A stretch of DNA of 64,000 bases from Mumia sp050632745 (lineage in GTDB: Bacteria; Actinomycetota; Actinomycetes; Propionibacteriales; Nocardioidaceae). Made by a program: the position numbers and the translations under genes. Positions 47,410 through 55,045 of the stretch are shown one piece after another. The stretch covers positions 1,851,794 through 1,915,793 of the forward strand of contig NZ_JBODSD010000001.1 of assembly GCF_050632745.1 (NCBI RefSeq). The letters are read 5' to 3'. A model generated the notes under the pieces. That model saw only the letters and a list, made by a program, of their open reading frames with translations, searched no databases and was not told the DNA's origin. Each line of letters starts with the position of its first letter. Position 1 is the stretch's first letter.

Positions 47410-48839
47410 CCGTGACCGGCGAGCAGCCCGGGACCGACGGCGGGGACGGTACGGAGGAGCGGACGGCGCTCTGGGGCGGTCGGTTCGCGACCGGCCCGTC
47501 GCCCGAGCTCGAGGCGCTGTCGCGGTCGACGCACTTCGACTGGCGCCTGGCGCCGTACGACCTGGCCGGCTCGCGTGCCCACGCGCGGGTGCTCGGGCGT
47601 GCGGGCCTGCTGACCGACGACGCCCTGACGGCGCTGCTCGCCGGCATCGACGCGCTGGAGGCCGACGTGGCCTCCGGTGCGTTCACCCCCGACCCCGGGG
47701 ACGAGGACGTGCACACCGCGCTCGAGCGCGGGCTCGTCGAGCGGCTCGGGCCGGAGCTGGGCGGCCGGCTGCGTGCCGGGCGCTCGCGCAACGACCAGAT
47801 CGCGACGCTGGGCCGGATCTACCTGCGTGACCACGCCGTGGAGATCGCCCGCCTGGTGCGGGGCCTGATCGCGGCGCTGGCCGACCAGGCAGAGAAGCAC
47901 CTGGGCGTCGCGATGCCCGGCCGCACGCACCTCCAGCATGCGCAGCCGGTGCTGCTGAGCCACCACCTGCTCGCCCACGCGTGGCCGCTGGTGCGCGACC
48001 TCGACCGGCTCGCCGACTGGGACGCGCGGGTCGCGGCCGAGTCGCCGTACGGGTCGGGCGCCCTCGCGGGGTCCTCGCTCGGGCTGGATCCCGAGCAGGT
48101 CGCGACCGACCTCGGGTTCACCGGGTCCGCGCCGAACTCGATCGACGGGACGGCGTCGCGCGACTACGTCGCCGAGTTCGCGTTCGTCACGGCGATGATC
48201 GGCGTCGACGTCTCCCGGATCGCGGAGGAGATCATCCTCTGGAACACCAAGGAGTTCGGCTTCGTCACGCTCGACGACGGCTACTCGACCGGGTCGAGCA
48301 TCATGCCGCAGAAGAAGAACCCCGACATCGCCGAGCTCGCCCGCGGCAAGGCCGGACGCGTGATCGGCAACCTGACCGGTCTGCTGGCGACCCTGAAGGC
48401 GCTCCCGCTCGCGTACAACCGCGACCTGCAGGAGGACAAGGAGCCGGTCTTCGACTCGGTCGACACGCTCGAGGTCCTGCTGCCGGCGTTCACCGGCATG
48501 GTCGCGACGCTCACGTTCCACACCGACCGGCTCGAGTCGCTGGCTCCGCAGGGCTTCGCGCTCGCCACCGACATCGCCGAGTGGCTGGTGCGCGAGGGCG
48601 TCCCGTTCCGGGTGGCGCACGAGCTGTCGGGCGCCTGCGTGCGGGTCGCGGAGGGGCAGGACAAGGAGCTGTGGGACCTCACCGACGACGAGCTCGCGGC
48701 GATCTCGCCCCACCTCACCCCGGCGGTGCGCGAGGTCCTCAGCGTCGAGGGCTCGATCGGCTCGCGCGACGCGCGGGGCGGTACGGCGCCGGCCCGCGTG
48801 GCCGAGCAGCTGGCCGAGCTGCGCGCCCGCCTCGCCTGA
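47406..48839 (+). CDS. argH: Argininosuccinate lyase
   Basis: Splits argininosuccinate into arginine and fumarate, the last step. The 477-residue fumarase-superfamily protein carries the signature GSSIMPQKKNP at residues 296-306, whose flexible loop holds the catalytic Ser. THLQHAQPVLLSHHLLAH and RAGRSRNDQIAT are further conserved blocks. The N-terminus before LWGGRFATGPSPEL is about 20 residues of low-complexity Gly/Asp, so a later start is possible, but the GTG overlapping argG gives the same 4-nt coupling as the other junctions. No clear terminator follows. Confidence 0.97.
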   Translation: MTVTGEQPGTDGGDGTEERTALWGGRFATGPSPELEALSRSTHFDWRLAPYDLAGSRAHARVLGRAGLLTDDALTALLAGIDALEADVASGAFTPDPGDEDVHTALERGLVERLGPELGGRLRAGRSRNDQIATLGRIYLRDHAVEIARLVRGLIAALADQAEKHLGVAMPGRTHLQHAQPVLLSHHLLAHAWPLVRDLDRLADWDARVAAESPYGSGALAGSSLGLDPEQVATDLGFTGSAPNSIDGTASRDYVAEFAFVTAMIGVDVSRIAEEIILWNTKEFGFVTLDDGYSTGSSIMPQKKNPDIAELARGKAGRVIGNLTGLLATLKALPLAYNRDLQEDKEPVFDSVDTLEVLLPAFTGMVATLTFHTDRLESLAPQGFALATDIAEWLVREGVPFRVAHELSGACVRVAEGQDKELWDLTDDELAAISPHLTPAVREVLSVEGSIGSRDARGGTAPARVAEQLAELRARLA

Positions 48840-48924
48840 GAACCAGCCGTCCGTCCCCGGCTTCGCCCGTCCGCGAGCGTCCGTCCCGCCCGTCCCCGCC
48901 CCCCGTCCCCGACCCCTCCCGTCC

Positions 48925-48984
48925 GCGATTTGCGCAGTTGTCCACGCAAATCGCACCCCACCCGGTGGATTAGCGCGCAAATCG
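48925..48984. repeat. Inverted repeat with three GCGATTTGCG-type copies and a DnaA-box-like core
   Basis: GCGATTTGCG (48925-48934) and CGCAAATCGC (48945-48954) are exact complements 10 nt apart; a third copy, CGCAAATCG, lies at 48976-48984. The loop contains TTGTCCACG (48938-48946), one mismatch from the actinobacterial DnaA box TTGTCCACA. The motif could be a terminator for argH, an operator for the next gene or a dispersed repeat. Confidence 0.7.
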
Positions 48985-49017
48985 GGGGGCGGAGGCGGAC
49001 CATGCAGACTGGGCGCT

Positions 49018-49596
49018 GTGACGAGCGAGGTCGAGACGCAGGCACGTCGGCTGCTCGGGGCGACGCTGACCCGGGGCGACGTGACGGTACGGATCACCGA
49101 GGTCGAGGCGTACGGCGGCACCGGGGACCCGGCGTCGCACGCGTTCCGAGGTCCGACGCCGCGGAGCGCGATCATGTTCGGCCCGCCCGACGTGCTCTAC
49201 GTCTACCTCTCGTACGGGATGCACTACTGCGCCAACGTCGTCGTCGGCTCCGACGGCGACGCCTCGGCCGTCCTGGTGCGCGCCGGCGAGGTGGTCCGGG
49301 GGATCGAGGTCGCCCGGGACCGCCGCGGGGGAGTGCCCGACGAGCGGCTCGCTCGGGGACCCGCCAACCTGACGCAAGCGCTCGGCATCACGATCGAGCA
49401 GAACGGTGTGCCCCTCACCGGACCCCAGGTCGTCCTGCGGCGCCACGAGCCGCTGCCGGACGACGCCGTCAGCGCCGGTCCGCGGGTGGGCGTCTCGCGT
49501 GCGGCGGACGTGCCGTGGCGCTTCTGGGTGTCCGGAGACCCGACCGTGTCGGCGTACCGGCGCAGCCCGCGGGCGGCTGACGCGGAGCCGCTGTGA
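49018..49596 (+). CDS. DNA-3-methyladenine glycosylase (AAG/MPG family)
   Basis: Excises alkylated purines to start base-excision repair. The 192-residue protein has the MPG motifs RITEVEAYGGTGDPASHAFRG, with the catalytic Glu in ITEVEAY, followed by TPRSAIMFGPPDVLYVYLSYGMHYCANVV (cited in part: YLSYGMHYCANVV) and RGPANLTQALG. It is unrelated to the AlkA and Tag families. The GTG is the first in-frame start and CAGACT ends seven bases before it with no ribosome-binding site, so a leaderless transcript is plausible. Location after argH is seen in other actinobacteria. Confidence 0.95.
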   Translation: MTSEVETQARRLLGATLTRGDVTVRITEVEAYGGTGDPASHAFRGPTPRSAIMFGPPDVLYVYLSYGMHYCANVVVGSDGDASAVLVRAGEVVRGIEVARDRRGGVPDERLARGPANLTQALGITIEQNGVPLTGPQVVLRRHEPLPDDAVSAGPRVGVSRAADVPWRFWVSGDPTVSAYRRSPRAADAEPL

Positions 49597-49639
49597 GGCG
49601 CCGCTCCCGTACGGCGGTGCGTCTGTGAGGATGGGCGCC

Positions 49640-50314
49640 ATGACGCGCTCCCGGATCGCCGGCGGACTCCTCGCCTGCCTCGCCTCGCTCGTGCTCGTCG
49701 CCTGCGTGAGCGCAGCCGACGTGGCGACCGGCGGACCCGGCGGTGGCTCCGGGCTCGCGCTCACCGCCGACGGTGGCGTGGTCGTCACCGCGAACGACCT
49801 CGACCCCAGCGGCTCGTTCCCGGACGACCCGGTCGCGGTCGCGGTGTACGTCGAGCCGCTGTGCCCGCACTGCAAGGCCTTCGCCGCAGACCAGGGCCGC
49901 CTCCTCGAGGAACGGCTGGCGGCCGGCGCGATCACGCTCGAGTACCGGATGGTCTCCTTCCTCGACAACGGCACCACGGGCCACGCGTCGGCCCGCAGCG
50001 TCAACGCGGCGCTGTGCGTGGCCGAGACCGGCGGCCCGGCGGCGTACGACGCCTTCGTGACCGGTCTCCTCGACGGCCAGACCCCGAGCGGGCTCTCGGA
50101 CGAGGACCTCGTCGCGCTCGCCGACGACGCGGGCGCGGCCGGCGCCGAGGCGTGCATCGAGGCCCAGGAGCACGCCGACCTCGTCGCGGAGCTGACGAAC
50201 GAGGCGATGGAGACGATCGAGGGCACCCCGACCGTGGTCGTGGACGGCAAGACCCTTCAGGGCACGCCGACGACCACCGAGCTCGCGGCCATGCTCGGCA
50301 CCACGACCGTCTGA
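49640..50314 (+). CDS. DsbA-like thioredoxin-fold lipoprotein
   Basis: A 224-residue exported protein with a lipoprotein signal (LVLVAC, Cys about residue 20) and a DsbA/thioredoxin-4-type domain. The active site CPHC is at residues 75-78, as in E. coli DsbA. The cis-Pro loop is probably IEGTPTVVVDG. It likely oxidises or isomerises disulfides outside the membrane; a partner such as VKOR or DsbB is not in the window. The ATG at 49640 is chosen over the ATG nine bases earlier because the gap to GAGGAT then fits the leaderless pattern and gives a better signal peptide. Convergent with the ROK gene, 8 nt apart. Confidence 0.88.
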   Translation: MTRSRIAGGLLACLASLVLVACVSAADVATGGPGGGSGLALTADGGVVVTANDLDPSGSFPDDPVAVAVYVEPLCPHCKAFAADQGRLLEERLAAGAITLEYRMVSFLDNGTTGHASARSVNAALCVAETGGPAAYDAFVTGLLDGQTPSGLSDEDLVALADDAGAAGAEACIEAQEHADLVAELTNEAMETIEGTPTVVVDGKTLQGTPTTTELAAMLGTTTV

Positions 50315-50322
50315 ACGGGCCG

Positions 50323-51456
50323 TCAGCCCGGCAGCGCCACCGCGTCCAGAGCCGTGACCAGCGCCCCGACCACCGACGCCTGGTCGCCGAGCGTCGAGAG
50401 CCGGACCTCGATCTCGCCGCCGAGCCCGTCGACCGCGTGACGCCGGAGGCCGTCGCGGATCCCATCGACGACGATGTCGCACGCGAGGTCGCCGCCGACG
50501 ACGATCGCCTCGGGACTGAGCAGGTTCGCAAGGATGGCCGACCCCTGTCCGAGCGCCCGGCCGGCGTCCTCCAGAAGCCGTCGGGCACCCGCGTCGCCGG
50601 ACACCGCGATGTCGACGAGGTCGTGGACCGCGAGGTCCGGCATCCGTCCACGGAGCTGCTCGACGAGCCCGCTGCCGCCGGCGTACGCCTCGAGGCAGCC
50701 CCGGCTCCCGCACCGGCACAGCGGCCCCGTCTCGTCGAGCGTCACGTGGCCGAGCTCACCAGCCGTGCCGAGGCCGCCGCGGTAGAGGTGGCCATCGAGC
50801 ACCAGCCCGCACCCGATCCCGGAAGAGACCTTGAGGTAGGCCAGCGTGGTCACGTCGGGGTGGTCCCGGTGCTCCGCGAGCGCGCCCAGGTTGGCGTCGT
50901 TGTCGACGAGCGTGGGCATCCCGAGCGCCTTCGACGCCACGTCGGCCGCGGCGACCCCGACCCAGCCCGGGAGGATCGACCCGGCGGTGATCCGTCCGTC
51001 GCGGGTGATCGGTGCGGGAAGCCCGAGCCCCGCGGCGTGAACCGCTTCCCGCGACTCGCCGAGCTCCTCGAGGAGGTCGTCGAGCAGCGCCTCGGCCAGC
51101 GCGAGGCCCTCGGTGTGGCTGTGGTCGTTGTCGAGCGGCCTGCGCGTGCCGACCAGCGCACGCCCCGCCAGGTCTCCCACGGCCACCTCCAGGTGGGAGT
51201 GCCCGAAGTCGAGCCCCGCGACCAGACCGGCGCCGCGAGCGATGCGGACGGTCAGGCCGCGCCGGCCCCCGCCGCCTGAGGTCTCCACGAGCCCCGTCGA
51301 GACGAGCTGGCGGACGATGTTGGACACCGTCGCCGGGGCCAGGTCGGTGCGCCGCGCGATCTCTGCCTGGGACACCTCGGCCGCGCTGCGCAGGACGCCG
51401 ACGACGCGCTCGAGGTTGGCCGAGCGCAGCGCTGACGGCGATCCGGTGGGTGGCAT
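50323..51456 (-). CDS. ROK-family transcriptional repressor
   Basis: A 377-residue sugar-responsive repressor of the XylR/NagC type. The N-terminal MarR-like helix-turn-helix spans about 29-62 (SQAEIARRTDLAPATVSNIVR, cited in part: DLAPATVSNIVRQL). A ROK sugar-kinase-like domain follows with the ATP-like DFGHSHLEVAVGD, the ligand region GTAGELGHVTLD and zinc site CRCGSRGCLEAY. It is transcribed divergently from a xylose-type importer, so it probably represses that operon and itself and is relieved by the imported sugar. TAGGTT ends six bases before the ATG: a leaderless start is likely. Confidence 0.92.
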   Translation of the reverse strand: MPPTGSPSALRSANLERVVGVLRSAAEVSQAEIARRTDLAPATVSNIVRQLVSTGLVETSGGGGRRGLTVRIARGAGLVAGLDFGHSHLEVAVGDLAGRALVGTRRPLDNDHSHTEGLALAEALLDDLLEELGESREAVHAAGLGLPAPITRDGRITAGSILPGWVGVAAADVASKALGMPTLVDNDANLGALAEHRDHPDVTTLAYLKVSSGIGCGLVLDGHLYRGGLGTAGELGHVTLDETGPLCRCGSRGCLEAYAGGSGLVEQLRGRMPDLAVHDLVDIAVSGDAGARRLLEDAGRALGQGSAILANLLSPEAIVVGGDLACDIVVDGIRDGLRRHAVDGLGGEIEVRLSTLGDQASVVGALVTALDAVALPG

Positions 51457-51462
51457 GGCCTC

Positions 51463-51490
51463 AACCTAGTCAAAATTCCGGAATCGTCAA
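51463..51490 (-). promoter_or_regulatory. Promoter and operator half of the ROK gene
   Basis: On the minus strand TTGACG (51490-51485), a 16-nt spacer and TAGGTT (51468-51463) precede the ROK ATG by six bases. The -35 lies inside AATCGTCAAG (51482-51491), the mirror of CTTGACGATT at 51545. The spacer contains the palindrome ATTCCGGAAT (51475-51484). Confidence 0.6.
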
Positions 51491-51544
51491 GAGATGAACA
51501 TTTCACAAGTTTGTTTCGATTCCGCAACGCTCTTTCGTTCATGA

Positions 51545-51574
51545 CTTGACGATTTCGTCGAGGTTGCCAAGACT
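51545..51574 (+). promoter_or_regulatory. Promoter and operator half of the ABC importer operon
   Basis: TTGACG (51546-51551), a 17-nt spacer and AAGACT (51569-51574) form a good promoter. The -35 is embedded in CTTGACGATT (51545-51554), the exact inverse of the element over the ROK promoter. The palindrome GACGATTTCGTC covers 51549-51560. A repressor bound here would block RNA polymerase. Confidence 0.65.
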
Positions 51575-51625
51575 GTCCGCGACGGACGTGGAGTTGTCCG
51601 CGTCACACCATCCTGGGAGGACATA

Positions 51626-52690
51626 GTGAACAAGTTTGCGCGCACCGCTGTAGGGGCGGCGTCGGTCGTGGTGCTCGCGGCCGCACTGGGCGCCTGCGGC
51701 GGAGACGATGACGGTGACGGGGGTGGCGGCGGCAGCGACAGCAAGACGATCGCCCTGCTGCTCCCCGAGACCAAGACCACCCGTTACGAAGCGTTCGACA
51801 AGCCGCTCTTCGAGGCGAAGGTCCAGGAGCTCTGCGACGACTGCGAGGTCAAGTACCTCAACGCGGACCAGGACGCATCCAAGCAGCAGCAGCAGGCGGA
51901 GTCGGCCATCACCGACGGCGCCGCGGTCCTCGTGCTCGACCCGGTCGACAGCGAGGCCGCGGTCGGCATCGTGAAGTCGGCCCAGTCCTCCGAGGTCCCG
52001 GTCATCGCCTACGACCGCTTCATCGAGGGCGCGGACTACTACATGTCCTTCGACAACGAGCGCGTCGGCGAGCTCCAGGGCCAGGCCCTGGTCGACGCGA
52101 CCGGCGGCACCGGCGACATCCTCATGCTGAACGGCGCGCCGACCGACCCGAACGCCGCCCAGTTCAAGAAGGGCGCGCACGCGGCGATCGACGCCAGCGG
52201 GCTCAACATCGTCGCTGAGTTCGACAACCCGGACTGGAGCCCCGACAACGCGCAGAAGTTCGTGTCGTCGCAGCTCAACAACATCGACGCTGCGTCGCTC
52301 GCGGGCGTCTACGCCGCCAACGACGGCCAGGCGGGCGGCGTCATCGCGGCCCTGCGTGCCGACGGCCTGACGAAGTTCCCGCCGGTCACCGGCCAGGACG
52401 CCGAGCTCGCCGCCATCCAGCGGATCGTCGCCGGCGACCAGTACATGACCATCTACAAGTCGATCAAGACCGAGGCCGAGAAGGCCGCCGAGGTCGCGGT
52501 CGCGCTGGTCAACGGGGACGACGTGGGCGAGACGACGGACTTCCAGGGCGTCAAGTCGTTCATCTTCGACCCGGTGGTCGTGACGAAGGACAACGTCAAG
52601 GACACCGTGGTGGCTGACGGGTTCTACACGGTCGAGGACATCTGCACCCCCGAGTACGCCGACGCGTGCTCGGCTGCGGGCCTCAGCTGA
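51626..52690 (+). CDS. Sugar ABC transporter substrate-binding lipoprotein (xylose type)
   Basis: A 354-residue periplasmic-binding protein of the ribose/xylose cluster (XylF-like). The lipoprotein signal ends in LGACGG, followed by an acidic Asp/Gly linker. The mature domain has IALLLPETKTTRYEAFDKP, then NADQDASKQQQQAESAI, AVLVLDPVDSEAA and VYAANDGQAGGVIAAL, all close to XylF. The GTG has GGGAGGA seven bases upstream. Xylose or another pentose is likely, but neither xylA nor xylB is in the window, so the sugar is not proven. A stable intercistronic hairpin follows. Confidence 0.9.
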   Translation: MNKFARTAVGAASVVVLAAALGACGGDDDGDGGGGGSDSKTIALLLPETKTTRYEAFDKPLFEAKVQELCDDCEVKYLNADQDASKQQQQAESAITDGAAVLVLDPVDSEAAVGIVKSAQSSEVPVIAYDRFIEGADYYMSFDNERVGELQGQALVDATGGTGDILMLNGAPTDPNAAQFKKGAHAAIDASGLNIVAEFDNPDWSPDNAQKFVSSQLNNIDAASLAGVYAANDGQAGGVIAALRADGLTKFPPVTGQDAELAAIQRIVAGDQYMTIYKSIKTEAEKAAEVAVALVNGDDVGETTDFQGVKSFIFDPVVVTKDNVKDTVVADGFYTVEDICTPEYADACSAAGLS

Positions 52691-52703
52691 TCCACCCAGC
52701 CCG

Positions 52704-52742
52704 GGTCCGGGTGGTCGCGCTCGTCGCGTGACCACCCGGACC
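52704..52742 (+). terminator. Intercistronic hairpin between binding protein and ATPase
   Basis: A perfect 13-bp stem (52704-52716 with 52730-52742) with a 13-nt loop lies 14 nt after the binding-protein stop. Such hairpins commonly protect the upstream mRNA or attenuate transcription so that the binding protein exceeds the membrane components. The core is GTCCGGGTGGTC. Confidence 0.65.
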
Positions 52743-52774
52743 GTTCCCGTTTCCCACCACCAGCGAAGGACACC

Positions 52775-53656
52775 ATGAACGACGGCAACCAGCCGATCCT
52801 CTCGCTGCGCGGCATCGACAAGCGCTTCGGCGCCGTGCAAGCCCTCAGCGACGTCGCGATCGACGTGCGACCCGGTGAAGTCGTCGCGCTCGTCGGCGAC
52901 AACGGCGCGGGCAAGTCGACCCTCGTCAAGATCATGTCCGGCGTCTACCAGCCCGACGGCGGCGAGATCGTCTTCGACGGGCGTCCTGTGTCGATCAACG
53001 GCCCGAAGGCCGCGCAGGCGCTCGGCATCGCGACGGTCTTCCAGGACCTCGCGCTCTGCGACAACCTCGACGTCGTGGCCAACCTGTTCCTCGGCCACGA
53101 GCGCACCAGTGCGGGTGTGCTCGACGAGGTCGAGATGGAGCGCCACTCCTGGGAGCTGCTGCGTCAGCTCTCGGCCAAGATCCCGTCCGTCCGGATCCCG
53201 ATCGCCTCGCTGTCCGGCGGTCAGCGCCAGACGGTGGCGATCGCCCGCAGCCTCGTGGGCGAGCCCAAGGTCGTCATGCTCGACGAGCCGACGGCCGCCC
53301 TCGGCGTGGCCCAGACGGCCGAGGTCCTGAACCTCGTCGAGCGGCTGCGCGCGCGTGGCCTCGGCGTCGTCCTGATCAGCCACAACATGGCCGACGTCCA
53401 GGCCGTCGCCGACCGCATCTACGTGCTGCGCCTCGGGCGCAACGGTGCGGAGTTCGAGATCGGCGAGGTCACCACGGAGCAGCTCGTGGCCGCGATCACC
53501 GGCGCCTCCGACAACGTCGTCGCCGAGCGTGCTGCACGCGACCGTTCGGGTGCGCCGATCGCCGCGACCGACATCGACACCGACGCCGCGCTGCCGGACG
53601 GCCAGCACTCCCTGGACGGCACCGCACCCAGGACGGACGAGGAGCCGAACGCATGA
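52775..53656 (+). CDS. Sugar ABC transporter ATP-binding protein (single ABC domain)
   Basis: A 293-residue ABC ATPase with Walker A GDNGAGKST (about 46-54), Q-loop VFQDLALC, signature LSGGQRQTVAIARSL, Walker B VVMLDEPTAAL and H-loop SHN. XylG and RbsA-type sugar ATPases normally have two ABC domains (about 500 residues); this one has a single domain plus an Asp/Ala-rich tail, like FrcA-type importers, and must act as a dimer. The ATG follows GAAGGA; the stop overlaps the permease ATG by 4 nt. Confidence 0.93.
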   Translation: MNDGNQPILSLRGIDKRFGAVQALSDVAIDVRPGEVVALVGDNGAGKSTLVKIMSGVYQPDGGEIVFDGRPVSINGPKAAQALGIATVFQDLALCDNLDVVANLFLGHERTSAGVLDEVEMERHSWELLRQLSAKIPSVRIPIASLSGGQRQTVAIARSLVGEPKVVMLDEPTAALGVAQTAEVLNLVERLRARGLGVVLISHNMADVQAVADRIYVLRLGRNGAEFEIGEVTTEQLVAAITGASDNVVAERAARDRSGAPIAATDIDTDAALPDGQHSLDGTAPRTDEEPNA

Positions 53657-54882
53657 CCACCGCGTACGACAAGACCGACGAGCGCCTCGTCGAGTCAGGC
53701 ACGCCACGGGCCGCCCTGGGCGCGTTCGGGCGACGGATCCGTTCGGGCGACCTGGGCATGGCCCCCGTCATCATCGGCCTCGTCGCGATCTGGATCGTGT
53801 TCTTCCTCCAGAACGACCGCTTCCTGTCCTCGCGCAACCTCGTCAACCTGAGCCTCGACTCGGCGACGATCGGCATGATCTCGCTCGGGATCGTCCTCGT
53901 CCTGCTTCTCGGCGAGATCGACCTGTCGGTCGGCTCGGTGAGCGGCGTGGGCGGTTCGATCATGGCGGTCCTGCTCGTCTACCAGGGGTGGCCGCTGCTG
54001 GCGGCGATCCTGCTCGCCCTGTCGGTCGGCGTGGCGATCGGCCTGTTCTACGGCCTGCTCTTCACGCAGTTCGGCGTGCCGAGCTTCGTCATCACGCTGG
54101 CCGGTCTGCTCGCGTTCCTCGGCGTCCAGCTGTGGGTGCTCGGCAGCCGGGGCACGGTCAACCTTCCGGTCGACTCGTGGCTGATCGAGTTCGCGAACTT
54201 CAGCTTCCTCAGCCCGCTGGCGTCGTACATCCTGTCGATCGCCATCGGGGCGGTCTACCTGGCGACCCGCCTGCGGACCATCCAGCGTCGTCGCGCCGCC
54301 AACCTCTCGGCGCCGTCCTTCCAGGGCGCCGTGATCCGTGCGGCGATCATGGTCGCCGCGCTGCTGTTCGGCGCGTGGTACCTCAACCAGGACCGCGGGG
54401 TCGGCTACATGCCGCTGTTCTGGGTCGCGATGATCGTGGCGGTCGACCTGATCCTGCGCAAGACGCGCTTCGGACGGTCGGTCTACGCGGTGGGCGGCAA
54501 CGAGGAGGCCTCGCGTCGCGCGGGTGTCGCGGTCAACAAGGTCTACATCACCGTGTTCGCGGCGTGCTCGACCTTCGCGGTCCTCGGCGGCATCCTGGCC
54601 GCCGGCCGGCTGCAGTCGGTCGCTCAGTCCAGCGGTGGCACGGACACCAACCTGATGGCGATCGCGGCCGCGGTCATCGGCGGGACGAGCCTGTTCGGCG
54701 GGCGCGGCTCGGCGTACGCGGCGCTGTTCGGGATGCTCGTGCTGCAGTCGATCACGAGCGGTCTGAACCTCATCGGCGTCGAGGCCGAGGTCCGCTACAT
54801 CGTCACCGGTGCGGTCCTGCTGCTCGCCGTCACGATCGACTCGCTGTCGCGGCGGGCACGCCGCAGCAGCGGGACGGCCTAG
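53653..54882 (+). CDS. Sugar ABC transporter permease (xylose type)
   Basis: A 409-residue inner-membrane permease of the BPD_transp_2 family with about ten helices. Typical segments are GIVLVLLLGEIDLSVGSVSGVGG, cited in part (EIDLSVGSVSG), FVITLAGLLAFLG, GRSVYAVGGNEEASRRAGV and AAAVIGGTSLFGGRGS. The length and the extra loop with the basic stretch at residues 205-222 resemble XylH. The ATG overlaps the ATPase stop by 4 nt. Two hairpins follow before the next gene, so the operon is probably three genes long. Confidence 0.94.
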   Translation: MTTAYDKTDERLVESGTPRAALGAFGRRIRSGDLGMAPVIIGLVAIWIVFFLQNDRFLSSRNLVNLSLDSATIGMISLGIVLVLLLGEIDLSVGSVSGVGGSIMAVLLVYQGWPLLAAILLALSVGVAIGLFYGLLFTQFGVPSFVITLAGLLAFLGVQLWVLGSRGTVNLPVDSWLIEFANFSFLSPLASYILSIAIGAVYLATRLRTIQRRRAANLSAPSFQGAVIRAAIMVAALLFGAWYLNQDRGVGYMPLFWVAMIVAVDLILRKTRFGRSVYAVGGNEEASRRAGVAVNKVYITVFAACSTFAVLGGILAAGRLQSVAQSSGGTDTNLMAIAAAVIGGTSLFGGRGSAYAALFGMLVLQSITSGLNLIGVEAEVRYIVTGAVLLLAVTIDSLSRRARRSSGTA

Positions 54883-54886
54883 CGTC

Positions 54887-54923
54887 GGGCGGCCCTGCGG
54901 GACCCCCCGCCGCACGGCCGCCC
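54887..54923 (+). terminator. First hairpin after the importer operon
   Basis: GGGCGGCC (54887-54894) pairs with GGCCGCCC (54916-54923), 5 nt after the permease stop. No T-tract. Confidence 0.45.
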
Positions 54924-54935
54924 GTCGCAGGCGAC

Positions 54936-54974
54936 CTTGGGGCGCCCTCGGACCTGGTCCGGAGGCGCCCCAAG
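54936..54974 (+). terminator. Second, long hairpin after the importer operon
   Basis: The arms form a 19-bp stem with two adjacent mismatches (outer part CTTGGGGCGCC). The right arm ends in the first of three CCCAAG direct repeats, so the element overlaps the putative regulator site of the next gene. Confidence 0.6.
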
Positions 54975-54996
54975 CCGTTCCCAAGGGATCCCCAAG
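54968..54996 (+). promoter_or_regulatory. Triple 11-bp-spaced direct repeat upstream of the MMPL gene
   Basis: CCCCAAG, TCCCAAG and CCCCAAG start at 54968, 54979 and 54990, exactly 11 bp apart. Heptameric direct repeats at this spacing are the known binding pattern of BTAD/SARP regulators. The same array occurs at 60690 on the far side of the BTAD regulator gene. No convincing -10 lies at the canonical eight-base distance. Confidence 0.6.
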
Positions 54997-55045
54997 CAGT
55001 CACCGCGAGGCTCCGTTCGTCAGATCGACGAACAAGGAGCAAGAG

